Positions 24,070 to 32,537 are shown, numbered from the stretch's first letter. The stretch: DNA of 64,000 nt from Planctomycetota bacterium (GCA_017303555.1 JAFLCN010000002.1:124001-188000); one strand, 5' to 3'. A program made the numbers and translations. The notes: generated by a model not told the origin, from the sequence alone.

Positions 24070-24921
24070 TTAGTGCCCGCTCAGATGCGAAGCCAGCCGC
24101 GCTCCGAGCGCGGTGTTGGACCGAATCAGATCCAGATTCGCCCGCAGCGTTGCTCCTCCGGAAACCTCGTGCAACTTTCCGAGCAGGCTGGGAGTGGCGT
24201 TGCGCCCGAGTGCCGCCGGACCGACCGCGTTTTCTGCTGTCGCCAGCCAACGCGCGAAATCCCGGGAGTCAAGCTCCGCTTCGACCGGGATCGGGTTTGC
24301 GATCAACAGCCCGCGCCGGGTGCGCTCGAGCTCCGCCCGAACAAAGCGTGCAAGTTCCGACGGATCGTCGAATCGTGCATCCACGCCGACTCCCGAATCA
24401 CGCAGGTAAAAAGCGGGGAACGCGTCGGTTCGAAACCCGATGACCGGCACGCCGAGTGTTTCCAAAACTTCGCGCGTCGCGGCAACATCGAGGATCGACT
24501 TCACGCCGCTCGCGACGACGGCGACCGGGAATCGCGTCAGGGCGAGGAGATCGGCCGAAATGTCAAGGTGCTTTGCGAAGCCTTTGTGGACGCCCCCGAT
24601 CCCGCCGGTGGAAAACATCAGGATGCCCGAGGCCGCTGCGATCTCCATTGTCGCAGCGACGGTGGTCGAAGCGTGAGAGCCGCGCTGCATCAGGACGCCG
24701 AGGTTTGCGGAGTTGGCCTTCGGAACATCGGCGGTTGCGAGAATCTCGATGAGCTGTGTCTCGGAGAGCGACGCCACCGGAACACCGCGATACACGCCGA
24801 CGAGCGCGGGCTCGGCTCCGTTCTCCTCGGCGATGCGTCGCAGTTCGCGAGCGAGCGGCAGCGCCGAATCGCGTGGAACGCCGTGCGTCAGAATAGTTGT
24901 TTCAAGCGCGAGTCGGCTCAT
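24070..24921 (-). CDS. psuG: Pseudouridine-5'-phosphate glycosidase
   Basis: 283 aa, slightly shorter than E. coli PsuG (~312). It splits pseudouridine 5'-phosphate into uracil and ribose 5-phosphate during pseudouridine salvage. Diagnostic segments: LETTILTHGVPR, VGVYRGVPVASL, the TTVAATMEIAAASGILMFSTGGIGGVHKG run (with the metal/substrate loop), FDISADLLAL-like HLDISADLLAL, and the catalytic lysine in VASGVKSILDV. The pseudouridine kinase partner (psuK) is not adjacent. The ATG at 24919-24921 (MSRLALET) is chosen because the homologous sequence starts there. Confidence 0.92.
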   Translation of the reverse strand: MSRLALETTILTHGVPRDSALPLARELRRIAEENGAEPALVGVYRGVPVASLSETQLIEILATADVPKANSANLGVLMQRGSHASTTVAATMEIAAASGILMFSTGGIGGVHKGFAKHLDISADLLALTRFPVAVVASGVKSILDVAATREVLETLGVPVIGFRTDAFPAFYLRDSGVGVDARFDDPSELARFVRAELERTRRGLLIANPIPVEAELDSRDFARWLATAENAVGPAALGRNATPSLLGKLHEVSGGATLRANLDLIRSNTALGARLASHLSGH

Positions 24922-24981
24922 GGGTGCATTGTGCCATTCCGATGCAGTTTGTCCAATGGTCGGCGCGGCCAAAAAGGCAAA

Positions 24982-25003
24982 CGCCCCGGCGTTGACCGGG
25001 GCG
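24982..25003 (-). terminator. Intrinsic terminator of the HU-like gene
   Basis: Stem cgccccgg / ccggggcg with a 6-nt loop, followed on the minus strand by a T-rich stretch (TTTGCCTTTTTGG). It lies 46 bp past the stop codon of the HU-like gene. Confidence 0.8.
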
Positions 25004-25048
25004 TCGCGGAATTCTGTTTCGAACAAGGTGGGATTCCACCGTCGCCGA

Positions 25049-25402
25049 TCAGACCATCGCCTTGAGGGCTCGCAGAGCGCGGACCTTGACGACCTTGCGG
25101 GCCGGCTTGGGCTTCACTTCCATCATCTCGCCCGGCTTGAACGGGTTCGGACGCATGCCGCCCTTGGTGGCGGGCTTCTTGATGACGGTGATCTTCATCA
25201 TGCCCGGGACGGCGAACATGCCGCAGCCCTTGGCGAGGTCGGCCTTGATGATTTCGCCCATGGTGTCGAACACACCGGCGACCTGCTTGCGGGCAAGGCC
25301 CGTGTGAGCGGCGATGGTGCCGTACACATCACCCTTGCTGCGGACCTTCGGGGACGGGACCAGTTTCGGGGCTTTGACTGCTGCGGGTTTCGATTTCGCC
25401 AT
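25049..25402 (-). CDS. HU-like nucleoid DNA-binding protein
   Basis: 117 aa, compared with ~90 for typical HU. Residues 20-105 follow the HU/IHF pattern: KGDVYGTIAAHTGLARKQVAGVFDTMGEIIKADLAKG for the two N-terminal helices, then VPGMMKITVIKKPATKGGMRPNPFKPGEM for the beta-arm with the near-invariant RxNPxxGE-like tip (RPNPFKPGE), and a basic C-terminal tail. The N-terminal ~20 residues (MAKSKPAAVKAPKLVPSPK) are a Lys/Pro/Ala-rich extension. It should bend or wrap DNA as a dimer. The gene has its own promoter (25492-25520), two leader hairpins and a terminator, so it is a single-gene unit. Confidence 0.92.
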   Translation of the reverse strand: MAKSKPAAVKAPKLVPSPKVRSKGDVYGTIAAHTGLARKQVAGVFDTMGEIIKADLAKGCGMFAVPGMMKITVIKKPATKGGMRPNPFKPGEMMEVKPKPARKVVKVRALRALKAMV

Positions 25403-25428
25403 GTGTCGTCTCCATTGACTCGGTTCAC

Positions 25429-25447
25429 GCGTGTCCTCCGGACACGC
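25429..25447 (-). promoter_or_regulatory. Leader hairpin 2 of the HU-like gene with GGA in the loop
   Basis: 8-bp perfect stem (gcgtgtcc / ggacacgc) whose three-base loop on the mRNA strand is GGA. It ends about 26 nt before the start codon. GGA in a hairpin loop is the core of CsrA/RsmA sites; csrA lies in this window. A regulatory link is inference. Confidence 0.45.
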
Positions 25448-25453
25448 CTCGGC

Positions 25454-25480
25454 CCCTGTGAAAGACTGTTTTTCACAGGG
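25454..25480 (-). promoter_or_regulatory. Leader hairpin 1 of the HU-like gene
   Basis: 10-bp perfect stem (ccctgtgaaa / tttcacaggg) with a 7-nt loop, beginning about five bases after the predicted transcription start. A stem at the extreme 5' end often protects an mRNA from decay. Confidence 0.55.
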
Positions 25481-25491
25481 ATTTCGCGGTG

Positions 25492-25520
25492 TTTGTATCG
25501 CAGAACAACGTGCTCTGCAA
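25492..25520 (-). promoter_or_regulatory. Probable sigma70-type promoter of the HU-like gene
   Basis: Minus-strand TTGCAG (-35), 17-bp spacer and TACAAA (-10). Predicted start of transcription near 25485, giving a leader of about 83 nt. Confidence 0.6.
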
Positions 25521-25530
25521 GTCCGTCGGG

Positions 25531-26337
25531 TCAAAAAATCGCCGTTTCCCGCATCAAATCCTCACATTTTTGTGAAATCGCTTCGGCCGGAGCGAGATCG
25601 ATGATCATGGCGGAGTGGTCTGAAACACCTGTTTCACGCACGGAATGCACGTACTCAGCCCGGACGAGTCGCGGTGCCGCCCGCTGTGACACCAGCGCCG
25701 TATCCAGCCGAAACCCGCTGGAAGATGCTGTATTTGCAGGCTTTACGTGCGATCCTGCCGGCGCGTGCCATGTCCATTCTCGCTTGTTTGGAGCAAAGAC
25801 CCGGAACGCATCGACGTATCCGAGCGTGCATACGGCACCGAGTTGGCTCGTGCAGGTGAACGTCCGGCCCGCTTCATCAAGGCCGTGCCGGCCGGTGTTG
25901 AAGTCCCCGATAAAAATGTGCGATTTCTCGCGATTGAGCTTCGCTGAAGCCACCATCCACTGCCAGCAAACCGCGCGGGCGGTCGGCCTCGAATCGTCCG
26001 GAATGTGCACCCCGGTCAAATGCAGGTCGTGCCCCGCGACGCGAACATCAAGCCAGCGGCTGCTCAGGCCGTGGGCGGTCGGACCCGGCTGTTCTGCGCG
26101 ATCGAGCGCAAAGCGTGAAGCCCACATCAGGCCGTTCTTGTGCCGAGCCGGAAGAGAGGTCTGCTGGTGCTCGAGTCCGTGGTCGGCGAGAATGCCCCTG
26201 ATCTGCCCTCCGATGGTTGTGCGGTACTCCGAAAGCAGAACGAGGTCCGGTTTGTGCGTGAGGAGCGCGAGCACGATCTCCGGCATCCTCCGGGATCCGC
26301 CGCCGTGAAGGATGTTCCAGTGCAGAATCCGAAGCAT
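25531..26337 (-). CDS. Endonuclease/exonuclease/phosphatase-fold protein (cytoplasmic)
   Basis: 268 aa with no signal peptide. EEP-family positions are seen in order: ILHWNILHGGG (Asn), DLVLLSEYR (catalytic Glu), LTGVHIPDD (His-like strand), IFIGDFNTGRHG (DxN) and TGVSDHSAMIIDL (Asp-His). Proteins of this fold include exonuclease III, DNase I and inositol phosphatases; the substrate of this one is not clear. Two ATGs are possible (26337 and 26361); the inner one is used because it has the better upstream purine run and starts directly with the fold. Divergent from the 2-hydroxyacid dehydrogenase gene. Confidence 0.85.
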   Translation of the reverse strand: MLRILHWNILHGGGSRRMPEIVLALLTHKPDLVLLSEYRTTIGGQIRGILADHGLEHQQTSLPARHKNGLMWASRFALDRAEQPGPTAHGLSSRWLDVRVAGHDLHLTGVHIPDDSRPTARAVCWQWMVASAKLNREKSHIFIGDFNTGRHGLDEAGRTFTCTSQLGAVCTLGYVDAFRVFAPNKREWTWHAPAGSHVKPANTASSSGFRLDTALVSQRAAPRLVRAEYVHSVRETGVSDHSAMIIDLAPAEAISQKCEDLMRETAIF

Positions 26338-26373
26338 GGTTCTCTCGTTCGGGCCGGTCATAGGCTAACGCCC

Positions 26374-27369
26374 ATGACTCTCCGGCCACCACTGAAATCG
26401 GCGCTTGTTGTCGCGACCCGCGAAGTTCCGGGCGTGCTCAAAGTAGACGCTCCGGGAGTACATATCACGCTCAAGAGCGGTCCGACGGAACGTCTGGATC
26501 GGGCCGGCCTGCTCCAGCATGTTCGCGGCGCCGACGTCGTGATCTCGATGTACTCGGACAAAGTGGATGCGGAGTTTCTGGATGCCGCGGGTCCACAGAT
26601 CCGAGGGGTTTGCAATCTCGCTGTCGGGTACGAGAATATCGATCTGGCCGAATGTGCCAGGCGCGGCGTGCTGGTGGGCAACACGCCCGACGCCGTGACG
26701 GAGGGCACGGCGGACATGGCCTGGTTGCTGATCCTTGCAACCGCCCGGCGCCTGATCGAAGCGGACCGATTCGCTCGCAGCGGCGAGTGGGCCAAGCACG
26801 GGCCGTTGAGCATGGCCGAGTTTCTTGGGCTGGATCTCACGGGGAAGACCCTGCTTGTGATTGGCGCCGGCCGCATCGGATACGCCACCGCGTTACGGTC
26901 GGTCGGATGGGGAATGGAGGTGCTCTATGTCGCACGGACGCAGCACCTCGAATTCGAGATGGCTCCGCTCGCCGGGTCGCGTGTTTCTCTGCTCGACGGT
27001 CTCGAGCGAGCGGATGTGGTCAGTATCCATACGCCTCTCAATTCCGAAACCCGTCATCTGATCGGCAGAGACGCGCTCGCAAAGATCAAGAGGGGCGCCA
27101 TTCTGGTCAATACCTCACGCGGCCCGGTTGTAGACGAGCAGGCCTTGGTTGATGCTCTCAAGGAAAAGCGGTTGTGGGGCGCGGGTCTGGATGTCTTCGA
27201 GCGCGAACCCGAGATTCACCCGGAGCTAAAAACAATGACCAACGTGACGCTTTCACCCCATATCGGGAGTGCCGCGGCACGGTTCCGGGCGGTTATGACG
27301 CAGTTTGCGTGCGAGAACGCGGCGGCGATTCTTCTGGGAAAAGCGCCGCCTCATCCCGTGCATTTGTAA
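26374..27369 (+). CDS. D-isomer-specific 2-hydroxyacid dehydrogenase (glyoxylate/hydroxypyruvate reductase-like)
   Basis: 331 aa. NAD(P)-dependent reduction of a 2-keto acid such as glyoxylate, hydroxypyruvate or a related acid. NLAVGYENIDLAECARRGV and VGNTPDAVTEGTADMAWLL belong to the catalytic domain; VIGAGRIGYATALRSVGWGM is the Rossmann motif; the catalytic Arg, Glu and His are in VNTSRGPVVDE, EREPEIHPEL and LSPHIGSAAARFR. The EREPEIHPEL form is shared with GyaR-type glyoxylate reductases. Start ATG at 26374, 36 bp from the divergent nuclease-fold gene. Confidence 0.93.
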   Translation: MTLRPPLKSALVVATREVPGVLKVDAPGVHITLKSGPTERLDRAGLLQHVRGADVVISMYSDKVDAEFLDAAGPQIRGVCNLAVGYENIDLAECARRGVLVGNTPDAVTEGTADMAWLLILATARRLIEADRFARSGEWAKHGPLSMAEFLGLDLTGKTLLVIGAGRIGYATALRSVGWGMEVLYVARTQHLEFEMAPLAGSRVSLLDGLERADVVSIHTPLNSETRHLIGRDALAKIKRGAILVNTSRGPVVDEQALVDALKEKRLWGAGLDVFEREPEIHPELKTMTNVTLSPHIGSAAARFRAVMTQFACENAAAILLGKAPPHPVHL

Positions 27370-27370
27370 A

Positions 27371-27739
27371 TCAGAAGCGACGCGGCGATTTCTCGACAAA
27401 CTCGAGTTCGAGATAGCGGGCGACGTAGTCGATGATCGACTGGGCCTCGGGAATCTCGGGGTTACTGGTCTGTCCCATGGGCTCGAAGCGCATGTTCTTG
27501 AATCGCGCCACGGCTTCCTTCAGCGGCAACCCGAACTGGAGCGCCAGGCTGAACGCGCGGCAGAAAGCCTGGGCCATCCCGCAAATGGTCGAGCCCTCTT
27601 TCGCCATCTTCACAAAGATCTCGCCGGGCCGACCATCGGGGTAGAGCCCGATCGTGAGGTATCCCTCGTGGCGAGCGATCATGAACTTGTGAGTGATCGA
27701 TGCACGGGTTGCGGGCATCACATCGCGGGTTGCAACCAT
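27371..27739 (-). CDS. Free-standing C-terminal domain of B12-dependent ribonucleotide reductase (NrdJb-like)
   Basis: 122 aa. Segments HKFMIARHEGYLTIGLYPDG, RPGEIFVKMAKEGSTICGM, LALQFGLPLKEAVARFKNMRFEP and NPEIPEAQSIIDYVARYL match the region just before the end of class II ribonucleotide reductases, here without the 600-plus-residue catalytic barrel. Split NrdJa/NrdJb reductases are known in Pseudomonas; no NrdJ catalytic gene is in this window. The ATG at 27737-27739 is chosen because of an AAGGA site and because codon use upstream in the same frame is unlike coding sequence. Stop codons of this gene and the dehydrogenase are 1 bp apart. It may modulate or complete a reductase encoded elsewhere. 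Confidence 0.75.
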   Translation of the reverse strand: MVATRDVMPATRASITHKFMIARHEGYLTIGLYPDGRPGEIFVKMAKEGSTICGMAQAFCRAFSLALQFGLPLKEAVARFKNMRFEPMGQTSNPEIPEAQSIIDYVARYLELEFVEKSPRRF

Positions 27740-28036
27740 GGATCCGTCCTTGGATACAGAGGGTGAATGAGCGGGGGCTGAATCCGGTCCCCCAGAGGTT
27801 TCTGGCGTTCCATCGCCTGGCATGGCTCGAAAGTACATCCGCCGACACGCCGGGTCCACTTTCGAACCGGTAAATCCGATCGGCCTTTGGAATCCGCACG
27901 CCTCACATATCGGGCTGCCAAAGCGGCAGGAACCGGCCGGGGGCGCTGTGCAGAACAAGTTTGTGGCGGGTTCGGTACAATGACTGCGGTCGTTCGTGTT
28001 GCTTCAACCGACGATCGGGCCGATACTTGAAGACCT

Positions 28037-28381
28037 GTGGAAGAGATCCTGGACCAACCTCGCCCGTCTGCCGCCCGCCGGAGCGTCTCGCTCTTGGTGG
28101 TGGTGGCTTTGGCGCTGCAGGTCGGTCTCGGGCTTGGACAGACTTCGACCCTTCTGCGTGAGTCGGCCGGACAGACGAGCGCGATTCGGGCGCTCGCCGA
28201 GGCGGTTGTTCGGTACGCCTCGAAGCCGGTGAAGGAGCAGCAGGAACGCCCGGCACGAGTTTCGTCAAGCGAACTCGCGCGGCTTGCCGTCCGGGTGGAG
28301 AGCCAGCCCGTGGTCAACGGGCATGCGCAGCCCCGCATGCTGCTGGTGGGCCTGATTGCGTTGCCTCCCCCCGTTGCCTGA
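28037..28381 (+). CDS. Hypothetical small membrane-anchored or secreted protein
   Basis: 114 aa from a GTG at 28037. A hydrophobic stretch (SVSLLVVVALALQVGLGLG, 16-34) looks like a signal anchor; the rest is soluble, ending in IALPPPVA. No domain recognised. The opposite strand is also open here, so reality of the gene rests on the signal-like segment and its position just upstream of secA on the same strand. It could be a conserved planctomycete accessory protein. Confidence 0.45.
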   Translation: MEEILDQPRPSAARRSVSLLVVVALALQVGLGLGQTSTLLRESAGQTSAIRALAEAVVRYASKPVKEQQERPARVSSSELARLAVRVESQPVVNGHAQPRMLLVGLIALPPPVA

Positions 28382-28422
28382 TCGGGGCGAGCGAACCACA
28401 GTTTAAACCACAAGAGTGCGAT

Positions 28423-28452
28423 TTGTCGGACGCCTCTGGCGTTTGCGATATT
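28423..28452 (+). promoter_or_regulatory. Possible secA promoter
   Basis: TTGTCG (-35), 18-bp spacer and GATATT (-10) in the gene-free 175 bp ahead of secA. A modest match; leader would be about 95 nt. Confidence 0.35.
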
Positions 28453-28556
28453 CGCGTTGATTCACGCAGGCATTTTCAATTCAAGAGATCGCGGCATTCG
28501 CGTGTGCGGGCACCCCCAAGGGCGTTTCCGGCGCGATCCGTCAGGAAAGGTGTTCC

Positions 28557-31500
28557 ATGGCTGAGCAAGGGATTCCCGTTGTCGGTTGGATTCTGAACAA
28601 GATGATCGGTACGCGCAACGACCGCTTCGTCAAGCGCTACACGAGCAAGGCGGATCAGATCAATGCGCTCGAACCTGAGATGCGGAAGCTGACCGATGCG
28701 CAGATCAAGGGGAAGCTGGCCGAGTTCCGGGCCCGGTTCGACAAGGGCGAAACCGAAGAGAAGCTGATGGTCGAGGTCTTTGCCGTCGCACGCGAGGCGA
28801 TGGACCGTGCTGTCGGCATCCGCAACATTCTGAATCCCAGCGCGGGATTCGATCCATCGAAGCTCCCACCCGAAGCCCGAGCGATGTACGACGCCGTGCA
28901 GGCCCATGTCGCGACACTTCCGGATGCCGAGCCCGCCGGGGACTTCCTCGGCTGCACGACGCCGATTCCCGCGTGGCGCTACGTCGATATTCCGATCGAG
29001 TTGTACGAGGCGGTCCGTGCCCTTTATCCGGAGAGCCGCCCGCCCTTCCGCGCACGCCCGTTCGATGTGCAGTTGATCGGCTCGATGGTGCTCTGCCAGG
29101 GCAAGATCGCGGAGATGAAGACGGGCGAAGGCAAGACGATTGTTGCGCCCCTCGCCTGCTACATGGCCGCGGCGGAGCACTCCCGTGTGCACGTCGTCAC
29201 CGTGAACGATTACCTGGTGCAGCGCGATCGCGACTGGACGTTCCCGTTCTTCTGGGCCCTGGGCATGACGGTGGGGGCGATCCACCCGATGCACATGCAG
29301 AACGAAGACGAGAAGCGCCGGATGTACCGCTGCGACGTGACGTACGGAACGACGGCGGAATTCGGCTTTGACTATCTGCGCGACAACATGAAGCGGAGCG
29401 TGGATCAGCAGGTGCAGCGCCGCCGGCAATTCGCGATCGTGGACGAGGTGGACAGCACGCTGGTGGACGAGGCCCGCACGCCGCTCATCATTTCGGGACA
29501 GGCGCACAACGACAAGCCGCGCTACGAGCTGGCGGATCGGCTTGCCCGCCACCTGCTCGAGAAGCAGAAGCCGTGGGCGGAGCACGACGAACGCGTGAAG
29601 CATCTGCAGATGCGGGCCAAGGGACTCGAGGGTGACATCCGCCAGGCCCGCGACAAGTCGAAGGTGCCGGAGCTTCAGGCGCAGATGAAGGAAGCGATCG
29701 CCGAGGCGGCCCGCGCCGAGATCGAGCGGAACAAGTTCCCGCAGTTCTACGAGGTGATGATCGAACGCAAGCAGGCGTTTCTCACGCACGATGGCGTGGC
29801 GGAGGCGCAGCGCGTCGCGGGCATCGGCTCGTTCTATGTCGATGAGAACATGGACCTGCCGCACCTTGTGGAGCAGGCCGTGCGTGCGCACGCCGTGTAT
29901 CAGCGCGACAAGGACTACGTGGTGATCCCGCAGGAGGATCAGTACACCGGACGCGCCCAGCCGGCGGTGGTCATCGTCGATACCAACACGGGCCGCCCGA
30001 TGGTGGGGCGGCAGTGGTCGGACGGCCTGCACCAGGCGGTCGAGTGCAAGGAAAAGGTCAACATCAAGGAAGAGACGCAGACCGTCGCCACGATCACGAT
30101 TCAGAATTACTTCAAGATGTACAAGCGTCTTGCGGGCATGACCGGTACGGCGGACACGGAAGCGCAGGAGTTCCACGACATCTACAAGCTCGACGTCGTG
30201 GCGATCCCGACCAACCGTCCCGTCTCTCGCGCCGACTACAACGATCTGGTCTTCCTTCCCGCGAAGGACAAGTGGAACTACATCACCGACGAGATCAAGG
30301 GCTTCCACGACATCGGGCGCCCGATCCTTGTCGGCACGACGAGCGTCGAGAAGAGCGAGATGCTCGGCCAGATGCTCATGCGAAAGCACGCGGTGCCGCA
30401 CGAGATCCTGAACGCGAAGCAGCACGAGCGCGAGGCGCACATCGTCGAGAACGCGGGCCAGCTCGGCGCGGTGATGATCGCGACCAACATGGCCGGGCGC
30501 GGCACCGACATCAAGCTCGGCAAGGTGACGCGCGAGCAGCTCCTTGATCACTGGCTGCGCCGGGGCATCGCGCCCCGCACGCTCACGCCCGATGCGAGCG
30601 TCGAGCAGCTCCGCGAGGCGATCTTCCGGAAGATCGCTCCGCAGGAGATCGACATCCGCAAGAAGGAGGCGGACGAGATCCCGTTTGCCGAGCTTGAGCT
30701 CAAGCTCCTCCGCGCGTGGGCACAGCGGCACACGCTCGAATCGGCCAAGACGATTGACAAGCTCGATGCCCCGAAACTCCGGGCGCTGCTCGACGAATCC
30801 GGCCGCTTCCTGCTCCACAATCTCCGCTGGTTCGAGTCCATCGAGGACATGGGCGGCCTGCACGTCATCGGCACCGAACGCCACGAGGCCCGGCGCATCG
30901 ACAATCAGCTCCGCGGCCGATCCGGCCGCCAGGGCGACCACGGCTCCAGCCGCTTCTTCGTCAGCCTCGAGGATGATCTGATGAAGATCTTCGCGGGCGA
31001 AACGACCATGAAGCTGCTCGGTCGCATGGGCATGAAGGAAGGCGAATCAATCGAGCACGGCATGCTCAGCAAGAGCATCGAGAACGCGCAGCGCAAGGTT
31101 GAAGAACGCAACTTCCAGGTGCGCAAACAGGTGCTCGAGTACGACGAGGTGATGGAGCACCAGCGCCAGACGTTCTACGGCCTGCGCCAGCGCGTGCTCG
31201 AAGGCCGCGATGTCAAGGGGCTGCTGCTCGACTGGATCCGCGAGAGCGTGCAGGATTCGGCCGGCGAATATCTCGACGAGAACTACACCGCCAAGTGCAT
31301 CGCCGATTTCGCGAACACCACGCTGGGCGTCACCATCGATCCCAAGCGCTTCAAGGGCAAGGAAGCCTACGAGATGGACGCGATCATCCGTGAGGAGGCC
31401 CGGGCCGACGCACGCCAGATGATCGAGATCACGCTGGGCGAATACATGCCCGCCGAGGGGTCGGAGATCCAGATGGATTTCGACGCCAGCGGGCTGATCA

Positions 31501-32537
31501 GTTGGGCGAAGAACCGTTTCGGCGTCGAGATCACCGAGGCCGAGCTGCACGGGGCCGATACCGGCAATCGGTACGCGATGGCCGACCGGCTGCACGCCGC
31601 GGCGTGCGAGAAGATCGATACGACCGATCTGAGCGGTCTGGAGCAATACCTGCAGCCGGGCTACGGCGTTCAGCAGTTGGTGCACTGGGCGATGAACAAG
31701 CTCACGATCGACGTGAAGCCGGAAGAGATCGCGGCGGCGCAGCGCGATCCGGCCCACCCGCCGACCGAGCTCATCATGAAGAAGGCCGAGGAGCTCTACC
31801 TCCAGCGGGAGATCGTCTATCCGGTGGAGATGACGATGGAGCTGGGCATGATCATCGCCCGGCGCAGCCCGACGGAAGCGTTCGAGTTCATCGCGAGCTG
31901 GGCGAACCAGCGCCTCAACGCCGGTTGGGCGCCGGAGCAGGTCCGCACGATGCCGCCGAACAAGGTGTTCGCATCGCTGCGCGACCTGAGCGAGAAGTTC
32001 GTCAAGTCCGGCAAGCTGGATGAGGAGATCGCGGCGGCGCTCGCCATCAAGAACGATGATGAGCTCGACGCGTATCTGAAGCAGAGGTACAAGGTTGACA
32101 TCGGCGTCACCGAGCACATGCGGTATCTGGAGGGCGAAGAACGCGCCAACGCCGTGCGCTCCCGCGTAGAGAACATCCTGCGGACCGAGCTCCTTCAGCT
32201 CGAACGCATGCTCTGCCTTGAAACGCTCGATTCCACCTGGAAGGACCATCTGTACGCGATGGACCAGCTCCGGGATTCAATCGGCTTCCGTGCGTTCAGC
32301 CAGCTCGATCCGCGGACGGAGTACAAGCGGGAGGGCAGCCGCATGTTCCGCGGCATGCTCAAGAACGTGCGGGAGCGCGTGACCGACATGGTCTTCAAGG
32401 CCAAGCTCACGCCCCAGGCTCCGCCCCCTCCTCCCGCGCCCGTGCGTGCGCCGCAGGTCGGACCGATGCCGATCATCAGCGGGCCGGGTCTTGATGATGT
32501 CGGCGCCGGGATCGGCGGCGGCGGCAACCTGGCCTGA
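28557..32537 (+). CDS. secA: Preprotein translocase ATPase SecA, enlarged planctomycete form
   Basis: 1326 aa against ~850-950 in most bacteria. SecA drives unfolded preproteins through SecYEG. Walker A MKTGEGKT is at 187-194, the DEVDSTLVDEARTP segment near 295-308, the preprotein-binding domain to ~560, GTADTEAQEFHDIY near 530, AGRGTDIKLG near 645-655 and RIDNQLRGRSGRQGD near 780. There is an insert of about 70-80 residues before Walker A (around 92-165). The C-terminal half is expanded: between ~910 and ~1190 five weakly similar units recur about every 60-69 residues. The usual C-terminal zinc tail is absent; the protein ends in a Pro- and Gly-rich stretch. AGGAAAGG ribosome site. Bidirectional terminator follows. 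Confidence 0.96.
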   Translation: MAEQGIPVVGWILNKMIGTRNDRFVKRYTSKADQINALEPEMRKLTDAQIKGKLAEFRARFDKGETEEKLMVEVFAVAREAMDRAVGIRNILNPSAGFDPSKLPPEARAMYDAVQAHVATLPDAEPAGDFLGCTTPIPAWRYVDIPIELYEAVRALYPESRPPFRARPFDVQLIGSMVLCQGKIAEMKTGEGKTIVAPLACYMAAAEHSRVHVVTVNDYLVQRDRDWTFPFFWALGMTVGAIHPMHMQNEDEKRRMYRCDVTYGTTAEFGFDYLRDNMKRSVDQQVQRRRQFAIVDEVDSTLVDEARTPLIISGQAHNDKPRYELADRLARHLLEKQKPWAEHDERVKHLQMRAKGLEGDIRQARDKSKVPELQAQMKEAIAEAARAEIERNKFPQFYEVMIERKQAFLTHDGVAEAQRVAGIGSFYVDENMDLPHLVEQAVRAHAVYQRDKDYVVIPQEDQYTGRAQPAVVIVDTNTGRPMVGRQWSDGLHQAVECKEKVNIKEETQTVATITIQNYFKMYKRLAGMTGTADTEAQEFHDIYKLDVVAIPTNRPVSRADYNDLVFLPAKDKWNYITDEIKGFHDIGRPILVGTTSVEKSEMLGQMLMRKHAVPHEILNAKQHEREAHIVENAGQLGAVMIATNMAGRGTDIKLGKVTREQLLDHWLRRGIAPRTLTPDASVEQLREAIFRKIAPQEIDIRKKEADEIPFAELELKLLRAWAQRHTLESAKTIDKLDAPKLRALLDESGRFLLHNLRWFESIEDMGGLHVIGTERHEARRIDNQLRGRSGRQGDHGSSRFFVSLEDDLMKIFAGETTMKLLGRMGMKEGESIEHGMLSKSIENAQRKVEERNFQVRKQVLEYDEVMEHQRQTFYGLRQRVLEGRDVKGLLLDWIRESVQDSAGEYLDENYTAKCIADFANTTLGVTIDPKRFKGKEAYEMDAIIREEARADARQMIEITLGEYMPAEGSEIQMDFDASGLISWAKNRFGVEITEAELHGADTGNRYAMADRLHAAACEKIDTTDLSGLEQYLQPGYGVQQLVHWAMNKLTIDVKPEEIAAAQRDPAHPPTELIMKKAEELYLQREIVYPVEMTMELGMIIARRSPTEAFEFIASWANQRLNAGWAPEQVRTMPPNKVFASLRDLSEKFVKSGKLDEEIAAALAIKNDDELDAYLKQRYKVDIGVTEHMRYLEGEERANAVRSRVENILRTELLQLERMLCLETLDSTWKDHLYAMDQLRDSIGFRAFSQLDPRTEYKREGSRMFRGMLKNVRERVTDMVFKAKLTPQAPPPPPAPVRAPQVGPMPIISGPGLDDVGAGIGGGGNLA

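Noticed and set aside
27804-27817. GGCGATG...CGCC hairpin before the NrdJ-like gene, considered as a fluoride riboswitch
   Set aside because: The space between the two pseudoknot arms is only a few bases, too short for the required stem, and downstream elements are missing.
27740-27958. 73-residue N-terminal extension of the NrdJ-like protein with four cysteines
   Set aside because: Wobble positions are mixed (ATA, TGT, CAA, AGG), unlike coding sequence here, and an AAGGA site marks the ATG at 27739.
28476-30941. Open frame of 821 codons opposite secA
   Set aside because: SecA motifs on the plus strand are certain; the opposite translation is Leu/Arg/His-rich with no domain.
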